Positions 39,216 through 48,065 of a DNA stretch of 64,000 nt are shown in pieces. How positions within the stretch are numbered: the stretch's first letter is position 1; the number at the start of each line of letters is the position of its first letter. The DNA lies in contig NZ_CP064795.1 in NCBI RefSeq assembly GCF_015644725.1, positions 680,501-744,500 of the forward strand. The letters run 5' to 3'. The notes beneath the pieces are model-generated. The model made no database searches. It was not told the DNA's origin and saw nothing but the letters and a program-made list of their open reading frames with translations. The stretch comes from Salinimonas marina (GTDB taxonomy: Bacteria; Pseudomonadota; Gammaproteobacteria; Enterobacterales; Alteromonadaceae). Made by a program: the position numbers and the translations under genes.

Positions 39216-39560
39216 ATGTCTGTAGAAACAGCGTTGCCCATCGAATTTTCTGATGCGGCCGCAGCAAAAGTGAAAGAATTAGTCGCAGAGGAAGAGAACC
39301 CGGCGCTAAAATTGCGGGTCTATGTAACCGGAGGCGGCTGCTCAGGCTTTCAGTACGGATTTACCTTTGATGAAAAGGTAAACGAGGGTGATATGACCAT
39401 CGATAAAGACAGTGTCACGCTGGTGGTGGACCCGATGAGCTTGCAATATCTGGTTGGCGGAGTGGTCGACTACGTCGAAGGCCTGGAAGGTTCGCGCTTT
39501 TTAGTTGAAAACCCAAATGCCACCACCACCTGTGGCTGCGGCGCCAGCTTTAGCGTATAG
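39216..39560 (+). CDS. erpA: Iron-sulfur insertion protein ErpA
   Basis: A 114-residue A-type carrier that delivers Fe-S clusters to apoproteins such as IspG. The three ligand cysteines are visible in [11 protein letters not shown] and CGCGASF. The start at 39216 ([11 protein letters not shown]) has GAGG six bases upstream; an in-frame upstream ATG at 39135 would add an unrelated tail. Confidence 0.94.
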   Translation: MSVETALPIEFSDAAAAKVKELVAEEENPALKLRVYVTGGGCSGFQYGFTFDEKVNEGDMTIDKDSVTLVVDPMSLQYLVGGVVDYVEGLEGSRFLVENPNATTTCGCGASFSV

Positions 39561-39662
39561 CCCCACGGAGCGGTTGATTTTCGTCCTGCAGTGCGCAGGA
39601 CGATCGATACAATTGAATTTTGTGTATAAAGTGTTCTTTTTGGCATCCTCACAGGAGTCGGT

Positions 39663-40232
39663 ATGAAACTTTACGGATCTACAACTTCGCCATACGTCAG
39701 ACGCATTCGTATTCTGTTGTCACAAACCCCTCATGACTTTGTCGAGCTCAATATTTATCAGGGTAAAGATCGACAAACGCTGGCTGACAAATCCCCGGTT
39801 CTAAAAGTTCCTTGTCTGGAAGATGATGGCCAGATGATCTATGACTCGCGAGTGATTTACCGCTATCTGGCGGAAAAGTACAAGTATTCCGCATTAACCT
39901 GGGATGAAGAAAACCAACTGACCCTGGTCGATGCTGTTAATGATTCGTTTGTCTCTTTGTTTTTGATGAAGCGCTCAGAGATCAGTGCCGATCAGGATGC
40001 GCTGTTTGTTCGGGTCCAAAAAGAACGCATAACCGCCAGTCTGAACCATTTAAATAGTCTGGTGGGCGAGGGCGAATTTTCTAACTGGCATTATCCGGCT
40101 ATATGTTTGTACTCGCTGATCGACTGGATTGAATTGCGCGAATTGCACCGGCTGGAAGGGTTAGACCATCTTAAAGCTTTTCGTGAGCAGCATGTGGATC
40201 GGATTGAAGTCACCGCCACCGATCCCCGTTAA
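39663..40232 (+). CDS. Glutathione S-transferase family protein
   Basis: A 189-residue thioredoxin-fold/GST-like protein starting MKLYGSTTSPYVRRIRILLS. The N-terminal domain has the cis-Pro region VLKVPCLED and DSRVIYRYL. The typical Ser or Cys at the active-site position is SPY here. A ribosome site (CAGGAG) precedes the start. Substrate unknown. Confidence 0.85.
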   Translation: MKLYGSTTSPYVRRIRILLSQTPHDFVELNIYQGKDRQTLADKSPVLKVPCLEDDGQMIYDSRVIYRYLAEKYKYSALTWDEENQLTLVDAVNDSFVSLFLMKRSEISADQDALFVRVQKERITASLNHLNSLVGEGEFSNWHYPAICLYSLIDWIELRELHRLEGLDHLKAFREQHVDRIEVTATDPR

Positions 40233-40249
40233 CACCTGGCGGCTGCAGC

Positions 40250-41209
40250 TCAATAACCTTTCTCAAAGTCGATAGCATGTTGCAGCGCCTGACCTTGCCG
40301 GTAGCGCTGCAGATTGTCGTAGAAAAGCTTCGCGATATCCGCAGGGATGGACGTGGCGGCCGTATGCTGAGTCACATGAATATCGGGGTGCAGCCAGAAC
40401 GGGTGGGTGTCTGGTAGAGGTTCCTGTTCAAAAACATCCAATACGGCAGCCTGTAGCTGGCCTTCCTCCAACGCATCCAATAAATCCTGCTGTACCAGGG
40501 CATTACCCCGCCCTGCATTGATTAACACCGCATTCTCTGGCAGGGCGTTAAATAATGTTTTATCAAGAAGACCCCGGGTATGAGGCGTGTCGGGTAACAG
40601 GCTGACCAGATAATCACACTGGCGGGCAAATTCCTGTAATTGGGTATTGTCGTACATGTCATTAAACCCGGGGTGTGGGTGTCCACTTTTTCGCAAACCC
40701 ACTAGCTTCATGCCGAAAACCTGGGCGACGGGCGCCAGCGCCGAGGCAATTGAGCCTGCCCCAAGCACCCCCAGGGTTTTACCTTTCAGATAAGTGTGTT
40801 CAGGTTTGTACCATTTGTTCTCAGCCGACTCGGCCGCCTTTTGGAAGCCTGCGATGTTGCGGGAAAAGTACAATAAATAGCTAAATACGTATTCACGCAT
40901 CTGCATGTCAAACACGCCTTTAACACCGGTAAGGGTATAGCTACGATTTTGCGCGCGTAATAACGGGGTTACCCCCGCCCAGCCTAATTGCAGCCATTTT
41001 AAAGCGGAACATTTGTCAACGATTGTTGCAGCCAGATGGGGATCAGCCAGCATAATGGCAGTGGTATGGACATCCACCGTGCCAGGGTCGTCGGAAGCGC
41101 TGGTGACAATCAATTCGCTGGCAGGGGCTAACCGCTGCAAAGCCTGCTGATACTCGGTATATTCGTCACTTAAAATGACAATCTCAGTAGGTGGGGATAA
41201 AGCAGACAT
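40250..41209 (-). CDS. D-2-hydroxyacid dehydrogenase
   Basis: A 319-residue NAD(P)-dependent dehydrogenase of the GhrA-like group. The Rossmann motif is GVLGAGSIASALAPVAQVFGM, with catalytic Arg in INAGRGNAL, Glu in DVFEQEPLP and His in TQHTAA. Likely substrates are glyoxylate, hydroxypyruvate or similar 2-oxoacids. One exact GTGGGTGTCC word (40675) and one variant (40403) lie inside the gene. Confidence 0.9.
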   Translation of the reverse strand: MSALSPPTEIVILSDEYTEYQQALQRLAPASELIVTSASDDPGTVDVHTTAIMLADPHLAATIVDKCSALKWLQLGWAGVTPLLRAQNRSYTLTGVKGVFDMQMREYVFSYLLYFSRNIAGFQKAAESAENKWYKPEHTYLKGKTLGVLGAGSIASALAPVAQVFGMKLVGLRKSGHPHPGFNDMYDNTQLQEFARQCDYLVSLLPDTPHTRGLLDKTLFNALPENAVLINAGRGNALVQQDLLDALEEGQLQAAVLDVFEQEPLPDTHPFWLHPDIHVTQHTAATSIPADIAKLFYDNLQRYRQGQALQHAIDFEKGY

Positions 41210-41318
41210 AGTAAAGATTTCTTTCCTTGTTAAATGACAGATATAACGGGATAGCGGTTTAATTAATGTTAAAAGAATGTATAAATTCCGCTATGTATTT
41301 ATGTAAAAGAAGCTAACG

Positions 41319-43097
41319 ATGAGCCAATCTATTGAACATGCCCGACGCCTTTCACCACGCCGGAATACCACCGAATCATCAACTGTAGATGCTTTAGTTG
41401 CCGAACAGCTTGCACATTTTGGCATTGATAAGCAAACGCCGTATGGGCAGGCCCTGGCCGATACCGCCGGGCACTTGTACCACGCACAAAGCGATGTCAG
41501 TCGATTGTGGGAGATCACCGAGCAGACTTTACAGGAACTTGACCGGGAAGACCGGGTTGCCTGGTTCAATGCTAAAAAGTTTCTGTCTTTTCAGCTGGCG
41601 AAGATTCTCGATACACTGCAAAACCCATTTCGCCAAACCTGGCAAAGCTTAGGCAATGGTCAGCTTAGCCGAAATCATTACCCGCTGTTTGACAATGTTA
41701 CCGCGCTCTTTTCAGCTACCCCGGTGGTGGTTCGCACGGCCACCTATGTCTATGCCTGCACCGAATGGGTGGATGACGCCTTTCAGGGTAAAGAGTTTAC
41801 GCATCAGATATATTCGCGATTGCTCAATCCTACCAATATTTCTTTAGCTAACGCTATTGTGGATATGGAGGCGGGGCCGCACGCAGCTGATTATCTGGCG
41901 TGGAACTTCAACAGTGGTATGGCCGCTATTGATGCGTTATTGAGCAATGTGCTCAATCATGGCGATATTTTGATTGTGTCGCGCAATGTATATGGCGGGG
42001 TTTATCAGCTGTTGCATGATTTTTACGCCCAGAGCCGGCGTATGGACATTAAGCTGGCATGGTTTGATGGTTATAGCGCCGAAGAATTTAATGAATTCTA
42101 TGCCCAGACTCGTTCTCAGTTTCAGGCAGAGATAGATGCTGGCGCCAACCTGCATGTGTATGTGGAGTCGCCTTGCAACCCTCATGGTTATGTTCTGGAT
42201 GTGCCGGAAATATGCCGAACCGCCCACGAACATGAATCGTTAGTGATGCTGGACTCCACGCTGGCCACGCCGGTTCTGCACCGGCCACTACAACACGGGG
42301 AAGCAGCATGCCGTCCGGATTATGTGGTACATAGTTATACCAAAGATCTGTGTGGCAGTGGCGCTACCACCGCCGGAGTGGTAGTCGGACCGGGATATAG
42401 GATGTTCCAGCCCAAAGGCAGTCAGATGAACGGGGTCGACTGGTCAAAAACCATGTTTTGGGATGTGTACTATATCAAAGGGGCCTTTCTGGACTCAGAA
42501 AAAGCCTTTGATGTTTTAAACGGAATGAAAACACTGGAGTTGCGGATGATGAATAAAGTCATCAACACTCAGGTTTTTACTGCGTTTTTAAATGCCCATC
42601 CAGATATCACAGTGAATAGCCATGCTGTAGACACCCACCCCAATGCGGGGCTTAAAGAAAAACAGCATGAAAATGGTTGGCCTTGCCCGTTGTTTACCGT
42701 CGATATGGCGGGCGCTGGTTTATCCAGAGATGTGTTTACTCGTTTTTTCGATGCTCTGGAACCGGCTTTCAGTCACCAGGTTAGTATTGGCCAGAACAAT
42801 ACCATTATCCTATGCCCCGCTCTGACCTCACATTCAGAGTTGTCGCCGGAAGAACAAAAACGGGCAGGCATTGAGCTAACCACTATGCGAATCGCAATGG
42901 GGACCGACAATGTCAAACCATTGATTGCACACTTTATCTTAGCCGCCAGGCATTTTATCGAACCACACGCACAAGGCTTTTGTGAGGGTTTCATGAATTC
43001 AGAGGCTCTTGATAAGCTGTATGCTAATGTCGCGCAACAGGTCAGCGCACAGCATTTTGGTAATCAGCCGCCAATGACAGAATTGCTAACGAAATAA
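41319..43097 (+). CDS. Cys/Met metabolism-type PLP enzyme with long N-terminal extension
   Basis: A 592-residue protein. Residues about 160-590 form a gamma-family PLP enzyme of the CGS/CBL/MGL type: YSRLLNPTN, the PLP-Asp in LDSTLATP (Asp312) and the Schiff-base Lys342 in HSYTKDLCGSG. The first ~155 residues have no counterpart in normal ~400-residue enzymes; they contain several helical segments. The likely reaction is C-S bond chemistry, but the specificity is not visible. It is divergent from the hydroxyacid dehydrogenase and carries one variant of the 10-mer word at 42629. Confidence 0.8.
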   Translation: MSQSIEHARRLSPRRNTTESSTVDALVAEQLAHFGIDKQTPYGQALADTAGHLYHAQSDVSRLWEITEQTLQELDREDRVAWFNAKKFLSFQLAKILDTLQNPFRQTWQSLGNGQLSRNHYPLFDNVTALFSATPVVVRTATYVYACTEWVDDAFQGKEFTHQIYSRLLNPTNISLANAIVDMEAGPHAADYLAWNFNSGMAAIDALLSNVLNHGDILIVSRNVYGGVYQLLHDFYAQSRRMDIKLAWFDGYSAEEFNEFYAQTRSQFQAEIDAGANLHVYVESPCNPHGYVLDVPEICRTAHEHESLVMLDSTLATPVLHRPLQHGEAACRPDYVVHSYTKDLCGSGATTAGVVVGPGYRMFQPKGSQMNGVDWSKTMFWDVYYIKGAFLDSEKAFDVLNGMKTLELRMMNKVINTQVFTAFLNAHPDITVNSHAVDTHPNAGLKEKQHENGWPCPLFTVDMAGAGLSRDVFTRFFDALEPAFSHQVSIGQNNTIILCPALTSHSELSPEEQKRAGIELTTMRIAMGTDNVKPLIAHFILAARHFIEPHAQGFCEGFMNSEALDKLYANVAQQVSAQHFGNQPPMTELLTK

Positions 43098-43195
43098 CAA
43101 GTTAGCAGAGACAGAACTTAGCAAACAAAGACCACAGTTTTGAAATGGCAGGGTAAGGCTAAAAGAAAATAGTAAACAAAGCTAGACCGAAGATA

Positions 43196-43232
43196 GGACA
43201 CCCACCGCAGCGATTTATTAAGGTGGGTGTCC
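43196..43232. repeat. Perfect inverted pair of the 10-mer word (REP-like hairpin)
   Basis: GGACACCCACC (43196-43206) and GGTGGGTGTCC (43222-43232) form an 11-bp perfect stem with a 15-base loop. There is no T run on either side, so it does not look like a terminator. It lies about 600 bases upstream of the RAYT gene. Confidence 0.9.
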
Positions 43233-43304
43233 ATCTGCTATGCAGGTGTAGAATGTTGGTCTTTATGAGCGTCGTTAATTCAAGGCTTCCGCCATAGCCA
43301 TACC

Positions 43305-43352
43305 GTGGATAGCTACATTGTGGACACCCACATCAATGCGGAGCTTAAGGAA
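43305..43352 (+). repeat. Degenerate copy of part of the upstream PLP enzyme gene
   Basis: The 48 bases align without gaps to 42612-42659 inside the PLP gene with about 38 identities, centred on GACACCCAC and CAATGCGG. The copy is in the same direction and about 690 bases downstream. Confidence 0.6.
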
Positions 43353-43497
43353 ACCCCTTTGGCCTCGTTAGCGGTTGAACGGCTAAGGTCGCCCCTCCTT
43401 TATTATTTTCCGGGGTCTGTGGTAGGCGCTTTTGAATAACAGCGAAGAACCAATAAACCTGATAAAATCCGGCTTTTCCAAACAAAAATGGCCTGCT

Positions 43498-43722
43498 ATG
43501 ACCTCCTATCAACCTAACAACCATTTGCATGGCATTACTTTGCAAACTATTGTCACTCGTCTGGTGGAGCACTATGGCTGGGAAGGGCTTCACGAGCGAA
43601 TCAGAGTAAACTGTTTTGCAAACGAACCCTCGATAAAGTCGTCACTCAAATTTTTACGAAAAACTCAGTGGGCCCGGGATAAAGTAGAAGCGCTTTATCT
43701 GAAAACCTTTCACCAAGGGTAA
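43498..43722 (+). CDS. VF530-family DNA-binding protein
   Basis: A 74-residue protein matching the VF530 (DUF2132) family: [25 protein letters not shown], then [23 protein letters not shown] and KVEALYL. A structure of Vibrio VF530 is a small helical DNA-binding fold; the physiological role is not known. I use the ATG at 43498 since homologues begin there, though no clear ribosome site is visible. It lies about 100 bases before the RAYT gene on the same strand. Confidence 0.85.
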   Translation: MTSYQPNNHLHGITLQTIVTRLVEHYGWEGLHERIRVNCFANEPSIKSSLKFLRKTQWARDKVEALYLKTFHQG

Positions 43723-43824
43723 CAATCTAAGCTGATTATTTGGCACTTCTGGCCTCTTGTTCAGCTGCATATAATGGTTTAGGCGATAAACTGAGTGTCT
43801 TACTGATTTATCAAATTAACGCTT

Positions 43825-44712
43825 ATGCCCAGACCAAGAAAGGCGCTCATCTGCGCTTCTCGAACACCGTTTTATCACTGTGTGTCCCGGTGCGTAAGAC
43901 GAGCATTCTTATGTGGCAAAGACCGCTATTCCGGAAAAAGCTATGAACATCGCCGGCCCTGGGTAGAGCAAAGGCTTTTGTTTTTAGCAAAGATCTTTGC
44001 TGTGGATGTTTGTGCCTATGCGGTGATGAGCAACCACACTCATGTGGTATTGCGCATCAATACTGCAAAAGCCCGGCAGTGGAGCCACGAAAAAACGCTC
44101 AGAAATTGGCAAAAACTGCATCGCGGAACGGTCCTGTGTCAGCGGTATCTGAATGACAAATCTGCTTTAACTCATAATGAACTTAACACGGTGCAGGCGA
44201 CAGTGGAGGTCTACCGGGGGCGCCTACAATGTATTAGTTGGTTTATGCGTGAGTTGAATGAATTTATTGCCCGGCGGGCTAACAAGGAAGATGAATGCAC
44301 TGGCCGCTTTTGGGAAGGGCGGTTTAAATCTCAGGCATTATTAGATGAAGCATCTGTGCTGGCCTGTATGGCTTATGTGGATCTCAATCCGGTCCGGGCA
44401 GGGAAAGCCCGCTCGATTAAAAACTTGTTATATACCAGTCTCAATCGGCGGCTTATTGCCAGAAAAGCTGGGCGGCCTGCACCAGGTTTACTGCCACTTC
44501 GAACCCAAAGAAAGCCTGATACCTTCCAGCTGTGGTTTAGTTTGCAGACTTATCTGCAATTGCTTCGCTGGAGCTTCGAACACTATACTAATAATGTAAA
44601 AGATCCCCCTTCAAGGCCTGGAATACCCGAGTTGCTAGAGCAATGTGGTTTGGGGGACAAGACTGGATGTCGGTTTGCCATGGGTTTGAACAACAATGTA
44701 AGGGCGAAGTGA
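43825..44712 (+). CDS. REP-associated tyrosine transposase (RAYT, Y1_Tnp)
   Basis: A 295-residue protein related to IS200/IS605 TnpA. The HUH motif is HTH at residues 71-73 (SNHTHVVLRI). The catalytic Tyr is Tyr184 in YVDLNPVRAGKA, a RAYT hallmark. The C-terminus extends about 100 residues beyond the catalytic domain, as in long RAYTs. No flanking inverted or subterminal repeats define an IS, which fits a domesticated, single-copy RAYT. Such proteins act on short REP hairpins scattered in the genome. The 10-mer word of this window is a natural candidate for its target; this is inference. Confidence 0.9.
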   Translation: MPRPRKALICASRTPFYHCVSRCVRRAFLCGKDRYSGKSYEHRRPWVEQRLLFLAKIFAVDVCAYAVMSNHTHVVLRINTAKARQWSHEKTLRNWQKLHRGTVLCQRYLNDKSALTHNELNTVQATVEVYRGRLQCISWFMRELNEFIARRANKEDECTGRFWEGRFKSQALLDEASVLACMAYVDLNPVRAGKARSIKNLLYTSLNRRLIARKAGRPAPGLLPLRTQRKPDTFQLWFSLQTYLQLLRWSFEHYTNNVKDPPSRPGIPELLEQCGLGDKTGCRFAMGLNNNVRAK

Positions 44713-44875
44713 GCCGCCATAAATGGGCCCAAGAGGCTTGCGCCCAGAGTGCTTAAAAGGTAATAAGGGAGCCTAGGCATCAGGTTAACTGACACAGTCT
44801 TATCGCACAGTCACAAGGAATCGTTTACACTGATGAGACCAGACCTATTAATGTAATTAAAGCAGGGGTGTGTGA

Positions 44876-45310
44876 ATGAACCAGTTAGCGTTTCACCAGG
44901 AATTTTCAATTCCGCTTACCCGGCTGTTTAACTGTTTTTGTAAAACAGAGTTATTGGTGCAGTGGTTCATGCCCGAAGATATGCAGCTGAAATACATGGT
45001 CATGAATGTACATGAGGGCGCCGAATACGAAATGGTGTTCGTCGATGAAGCCGGTACCCCTGCGCGTCGATATACCGGAGAATTTGCCAAAGTTCGGCCA
45101 AATGAGCAGCTGTTGTTTACCCTCAAGCTTGACGAGGGGTACGAATCATCGGTGGATGTGAGATTTGAAACAGTAAACGATAAAGTGACCCGTATTCACC
45201 TTAATCACGAAGGCCTGGAAAATGAGGAGCAGCGCAACTTTGCGCACGCCCAGTGGGTCGCTCGATTCACTCGTTTGGCAAAATTACCTGCGTTAAAAGA
45301 AACCGCGTAA
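44876..45310 (+). CDS. SRPBCC / AHSA1-domain protein
   Basis: A 144-residue START-like fold protein. The AHSA1 pattern is seen in FSIPLTRLFNCFCKTELLVQWFMPEDM and in FETVNDKVTRIHLNHEGL. Members bind hydrophobic ligands or assist chaperones, but the ligand is unknown. It is a single gene with GCAGGGG before the start and is convergent with anmK. Confidence 0.82.
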   Translation: MNQLAFHQEFSIPLTRLFNCFCKTELLVQWFMPEDMQLKYMVMNVHEGAEYEMVFVDEAGTPARRYTGEFAKVRPNEQLLFTLKLDEGYESSVDVRFETVNDKVTRIHLNHEGLENEEQRNFAHAQWVARFTRLAKLPALKETA

Positions 45311-45326
45311 TCGCGCCGAGGGCTCT

Positions 45327-46550
45327 TTAGTCAGGCAGATACAACCCCCCTAGTACCGCATTTCGACAGGCCCCGGTAACGGCAGGCACATTCGCTGTTA
45401 TTCGTTCCAAATATGCATAGGCGAGCCAGGCGAAGGCCGCGCCCTCAACATCCTGAGGACAAATGCCAAGGGTCTGGGTGGTCATGACCTTTTGAGCTGG
45501 TAACAAAGCCTGAATCCGACTTAACAGGTGTGTGTTATATGCGCCTCCCCCACAAATATAAACCTGTTCAACCCGAGGCTGCATTTTTACCGCATCGGCA
45601 ATATGGGCAGCGGTCAGTTCGCACAATGTTGCTTGAACATCCGCAGGCGTAATATCAGTAAATGTTTGCAATACCCGTGACACCCATAGCGTATTGAAGT
45701 ATTCCCGGCCGGTACTTTTAGGGGCGGCCTGTTTAAAATACGGATCGTTAAGACAGGCATCTAACAATGTTTGATGCACCGTCCCCGAGGCCGCCCATTT
45801 TCCACTTTTATCGAAGGGTAGCTGAAGATGTTCGGACACCCACCCATCCATGAGTATGTTTCCAGGGCCTGAGTCAAACCCGCTGATAGAGCTGGGACTA
45901 TCATCAATAAAACTGATATTAGCAATGCCGCCAATATTAACTATGGCTCTGGCAAAAGCACCAATAGCCTTAGTTTGGCTTTGGTGGGTGTCCAAAGAGA
46001 AATCCTTTTTAGACGCCGGAACCGCGGGATTTCGGTAGCTGTCATGGCAACCAAATATCGCTTGGTGAAATGCCGGGACTAAGGGAGCACCCTGGCCTCC
46101 CAACGCAACGTCCTTACGTCGGAAATCTGCGACTACCGGTATACCTGTAAGGACCGCCAGTGTATTAGGATCGCCAATCTGTAAGGTAAATCCCACGTTA
46201 GCTGTTTCAGCACAATAGCCGGCCGGATGATGCCGGATGGTCTGACCGTGGGAGCCCAATGCCGTAATATCATTTGGCGTAAGGCCCGCCTCTTCAATCA
46301 GGACACCCACCGCCTGAGCAAACAGCCTGGCTACTCCGATATCAGCAGCGCCCATTTTATTTATTTCGTTTACAGAAGGCTGGCACAAGGTATTGAGGGT
46401 ATTAAGTAGCGAGTCGGGGAAGGGCAGGCTGACCCGCTTTAGGGTCTGAAACCAGTGGGTGTCCATAGGCTTGTGGGTGTCTATGGCACACAGCACGGCG
46501 TCTACGCCATCCATGCTGGTGCCCGACATAAGTCCGATAAAATAGCGCAT
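45327..46550 (-). CDS. anmK: Anhydro-N-acetylmuramic acid kinase
   Basis: A 407-residue kinase converting anhMurNAc to MurNAc-6-phosphate in peptidoglycan recycling. The ATP/sugar motifs GLMSGTSMDGVD, DFRRKDVALGGQGAPLVPAFH and GPGNILMDGW are intact. The ATG at 46550 is the start; the stop of mepM is 2 bases upstream, so the two genes form an operon. Compared with E. coli AnmK it has about 20 extra residues before VNIGGIAN. Four exact copies of the 10-mer word lie inside this gene, encoding different residues in different frames. Confidence 0.93.
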   Translation of the reverse strand: MRYFIGLMSGTSMDGVDAVLCAIDTHKPMDTHWFQTLKRVSLPFPDSLLNTLNTLCQPSVNEINKMGAADIGVARLFAQAVGVLIEEAGLTPNDITALGSHGQTIRHHPAGYCAETANVGFTLQIGDPNTLAVLTGIPVVADFRRKDVALGGQGAPLVPAFHQAIFGCHDSYRNPAVPASKKDFSLDTHQSQTKAIGAFARAIVNIGGIANISFIDDSPSSISGFDSGPGNILMDGWVSEHLQLPFDKSGKWAASGTVHQTLLDACLNDPYFKQAAPKSTGREYFNTLWVSRVLQTFTDITPADVQATLCELTAAHIADAVKMQPRVEQVYICGGGAYNTHLLSRIQALLPAQKVMTTQTLGICPQDVEGAAFAWLAYAYLERITANVPAVTGACRNAVLGGLYLPD

Positions 46551-46551
46551 G

Positions 46552-47871
46552 TTATTGCATAGCAAGCATAACGCGGCGGTTATTTTCCAGCTGGGTCAGC
46601 CGGTTTGCAGCAATTTTCATAAATGCTGCTCGTTGCGTTTTGGCAATGGGCGCTGCTTTAGGTAGCTCCACCGTGCGTGGGTTACGATGTGTGCCGTTGA
46701 CCAGGAATTCATAATGCAAATGCGCCCCGGTCGCCATCCCCGTGCTTCCCAAATAACCTATAACCTGCCCCTGCTTAACCACTTCACCTGCTTTTACCGC
46801 ACGCTTTTTAAAGTGCAGATACTTAGTCACATATTTTTCGCCATGCTGAATAAAGACATAATTACCGTTAAAGCGATTGTATGTGGATTTGATGACCCGG
46901 CCATCGCCAGCCGCCATCACCGGAGTCCCCATAGCGGCAACATAATCCGTACCATTGTGAGATTTCCAGCGTTTTTGCACCGGATGAAAGCGCTTCTTGG
47001 TAAAGTTAGAGCTTACGTACTTAAAATTAATCGGTGCTCGCAAGAAGCTTTTACGCATACTACGACCTTCAGGGGTGTAGTAATTGCCATCTGAATGTTG
47101 AATGGCCGTAAAGGTTTCGCCCTGGTTGGTAAATTCAGCAGCAACAATATCGCCATAGCCGACAAATTCGCCATCAATATAGTGTTCTTCAAACACCATA
47201 TTGAAGCTATCGCCCTGACGAATTTCCATCGCAAAATCAATATCCCAGCCAAACAGACCCGCAAGGTTCATAATTTGGTTGTTGCTCAAGCCGGCATTGA
47301 CTGCGGCTTTCCAAAAACTGGACTGAATATCGCCCTGGGCAAAGCTGTAGCGGGTTTCTACCTCTTTGGTGTCGATGTTGGCCACCATCGTACCCTGGTC
47401 ATCCTCAGGTTGGATGATCAGCGTTTCGCGCGAAGAAACCGCATATTTCAACCCATCAAATGCGCCGCCAGCATCGGCTTTTAAATGTAAGATATCACCT
47501 GGAACCAGAGTAACCAGCATCTTTGCCAGTTCACCGGCCTGGGTAACATTGTAGGTATCACGGGCAGAAAAACCGGCTCGTTTAAAAATTTTTGCCAGCG
47601 TATCGCCGGAGCGCACCCGGATAACCTGCCAGTGGGTGTCTTCCTCTCCAAAGCTAATAGCGGGGGAGGCCGGTACCGACAAGTCGACGGGGTAACGAAC
47701 GCCGGTGTCCAGTACCAGGGACTCCTGATGACGGCTTGCGGCCACCGGTTCGGAAGGCAACATCACCAAAGCGCCCAAAAACAGGCTGCCCAGCAATAAT
47801 CCGGTTCGGTGGGGTTTGGGAAGGTTTTGTATTGTTTTAAAAACCATATTGTCTTTCAAATTCATTCTCAT
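46552..47871 (-). CDS. mepM: Murein DD-endopeptidase MepM-like (LysM/M23)
   Basis: A 439-residue periplasmic peptidase that cuts D-Ala-meso-DAP crosslinks. A membrane anchor/signal lies at about 22-42, an OapA/LysM-like domain at about 85-140, and an M23 domain at about 290-400. Zn ligands are in SHNGTD and GAHLHYEF. It is the first gene of the mepM-anmK pair, divergent from tyrS, an order common in gammaproteobacteria. One variant word (47632) lies within it. Confidence 0.9.
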   Translation of the reverse strand: MRMNLKDNMVFKTIQNLPKPHRTGLLLGSLFLGALVMLPSEPVAASRHQESLVLDTGVRYPVDLSVPASPAISFGEEDTHWQVIRVRSGDTLAKIFKRAGFSARDTYNVTQAGELAKMLVTLVPGDILHLKADAGGAFDGLKYAVSSRETLIIQPEDDQGTMVANIDTKEVETRYSFAQGDIQSSFWKAAVNAGLSNNQIMNLAGLFGWDIDFAMEIRQGDSFNMVFEEHYIDGEFVGYGDIVAAEFTNQGETFTAIQHSDGNYYTPEGRSMRKSFLRAPINFKYVSSNFTKKRFHPVQKRWKSHNGTDYVAAMGTPVMAAGDGRVIKSTYNRFNGNYVFIQHGEKYVTKYLHFKKRAVKAGEVVKQGQVIGYLGSTGMATGAHLHYEFLVNGTHRNPRTVELPKAAPIAKTQRAAFMKIAANRLTQLENNRRVMLAMQ

Positions 47872-48065
47872 CCTACTGCCTGCCCAGAGAATATCCGGTT
47901 AAAAAGCGAGTTTCCATCTCAGCTTGGTTAAAAGCTGAACAGTATACTATGGAATAGCCCGTTGAATAATCCCGATTTTGATGCCTAATCCTTTCATTGG
48001 TTCAATCACATGCGTAAAATACTCGCCCTGATGACCTTGAACCTATCAATACGTGGAACTTACCG

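Larger units (their letters stand above)
43098..43497. other. 400-bp gap with repeat words and a gene-fragment copy
   Basis: No gene is supported here. It contains the inverted pair of GTGGGTGTCC at 43196-43232, a third word at 43322 and a ~48-bp stretch similar to part of the upstream PLP gene. The rest shows no feature I recognise. Confidence 0.75.

Noticed and set aside
43196..43232. Terminator for the PLP gene
   Set aside because: There is no T run after the stem on either strand and the arms are the repeated word.
45327..46550. DTH as a repeated protein motif in AnmK and other proteins
   Set aside because: The word is read in several other frames (TPT, GHPH, WVS, VGV), so a peptide repeat cannot explain it.
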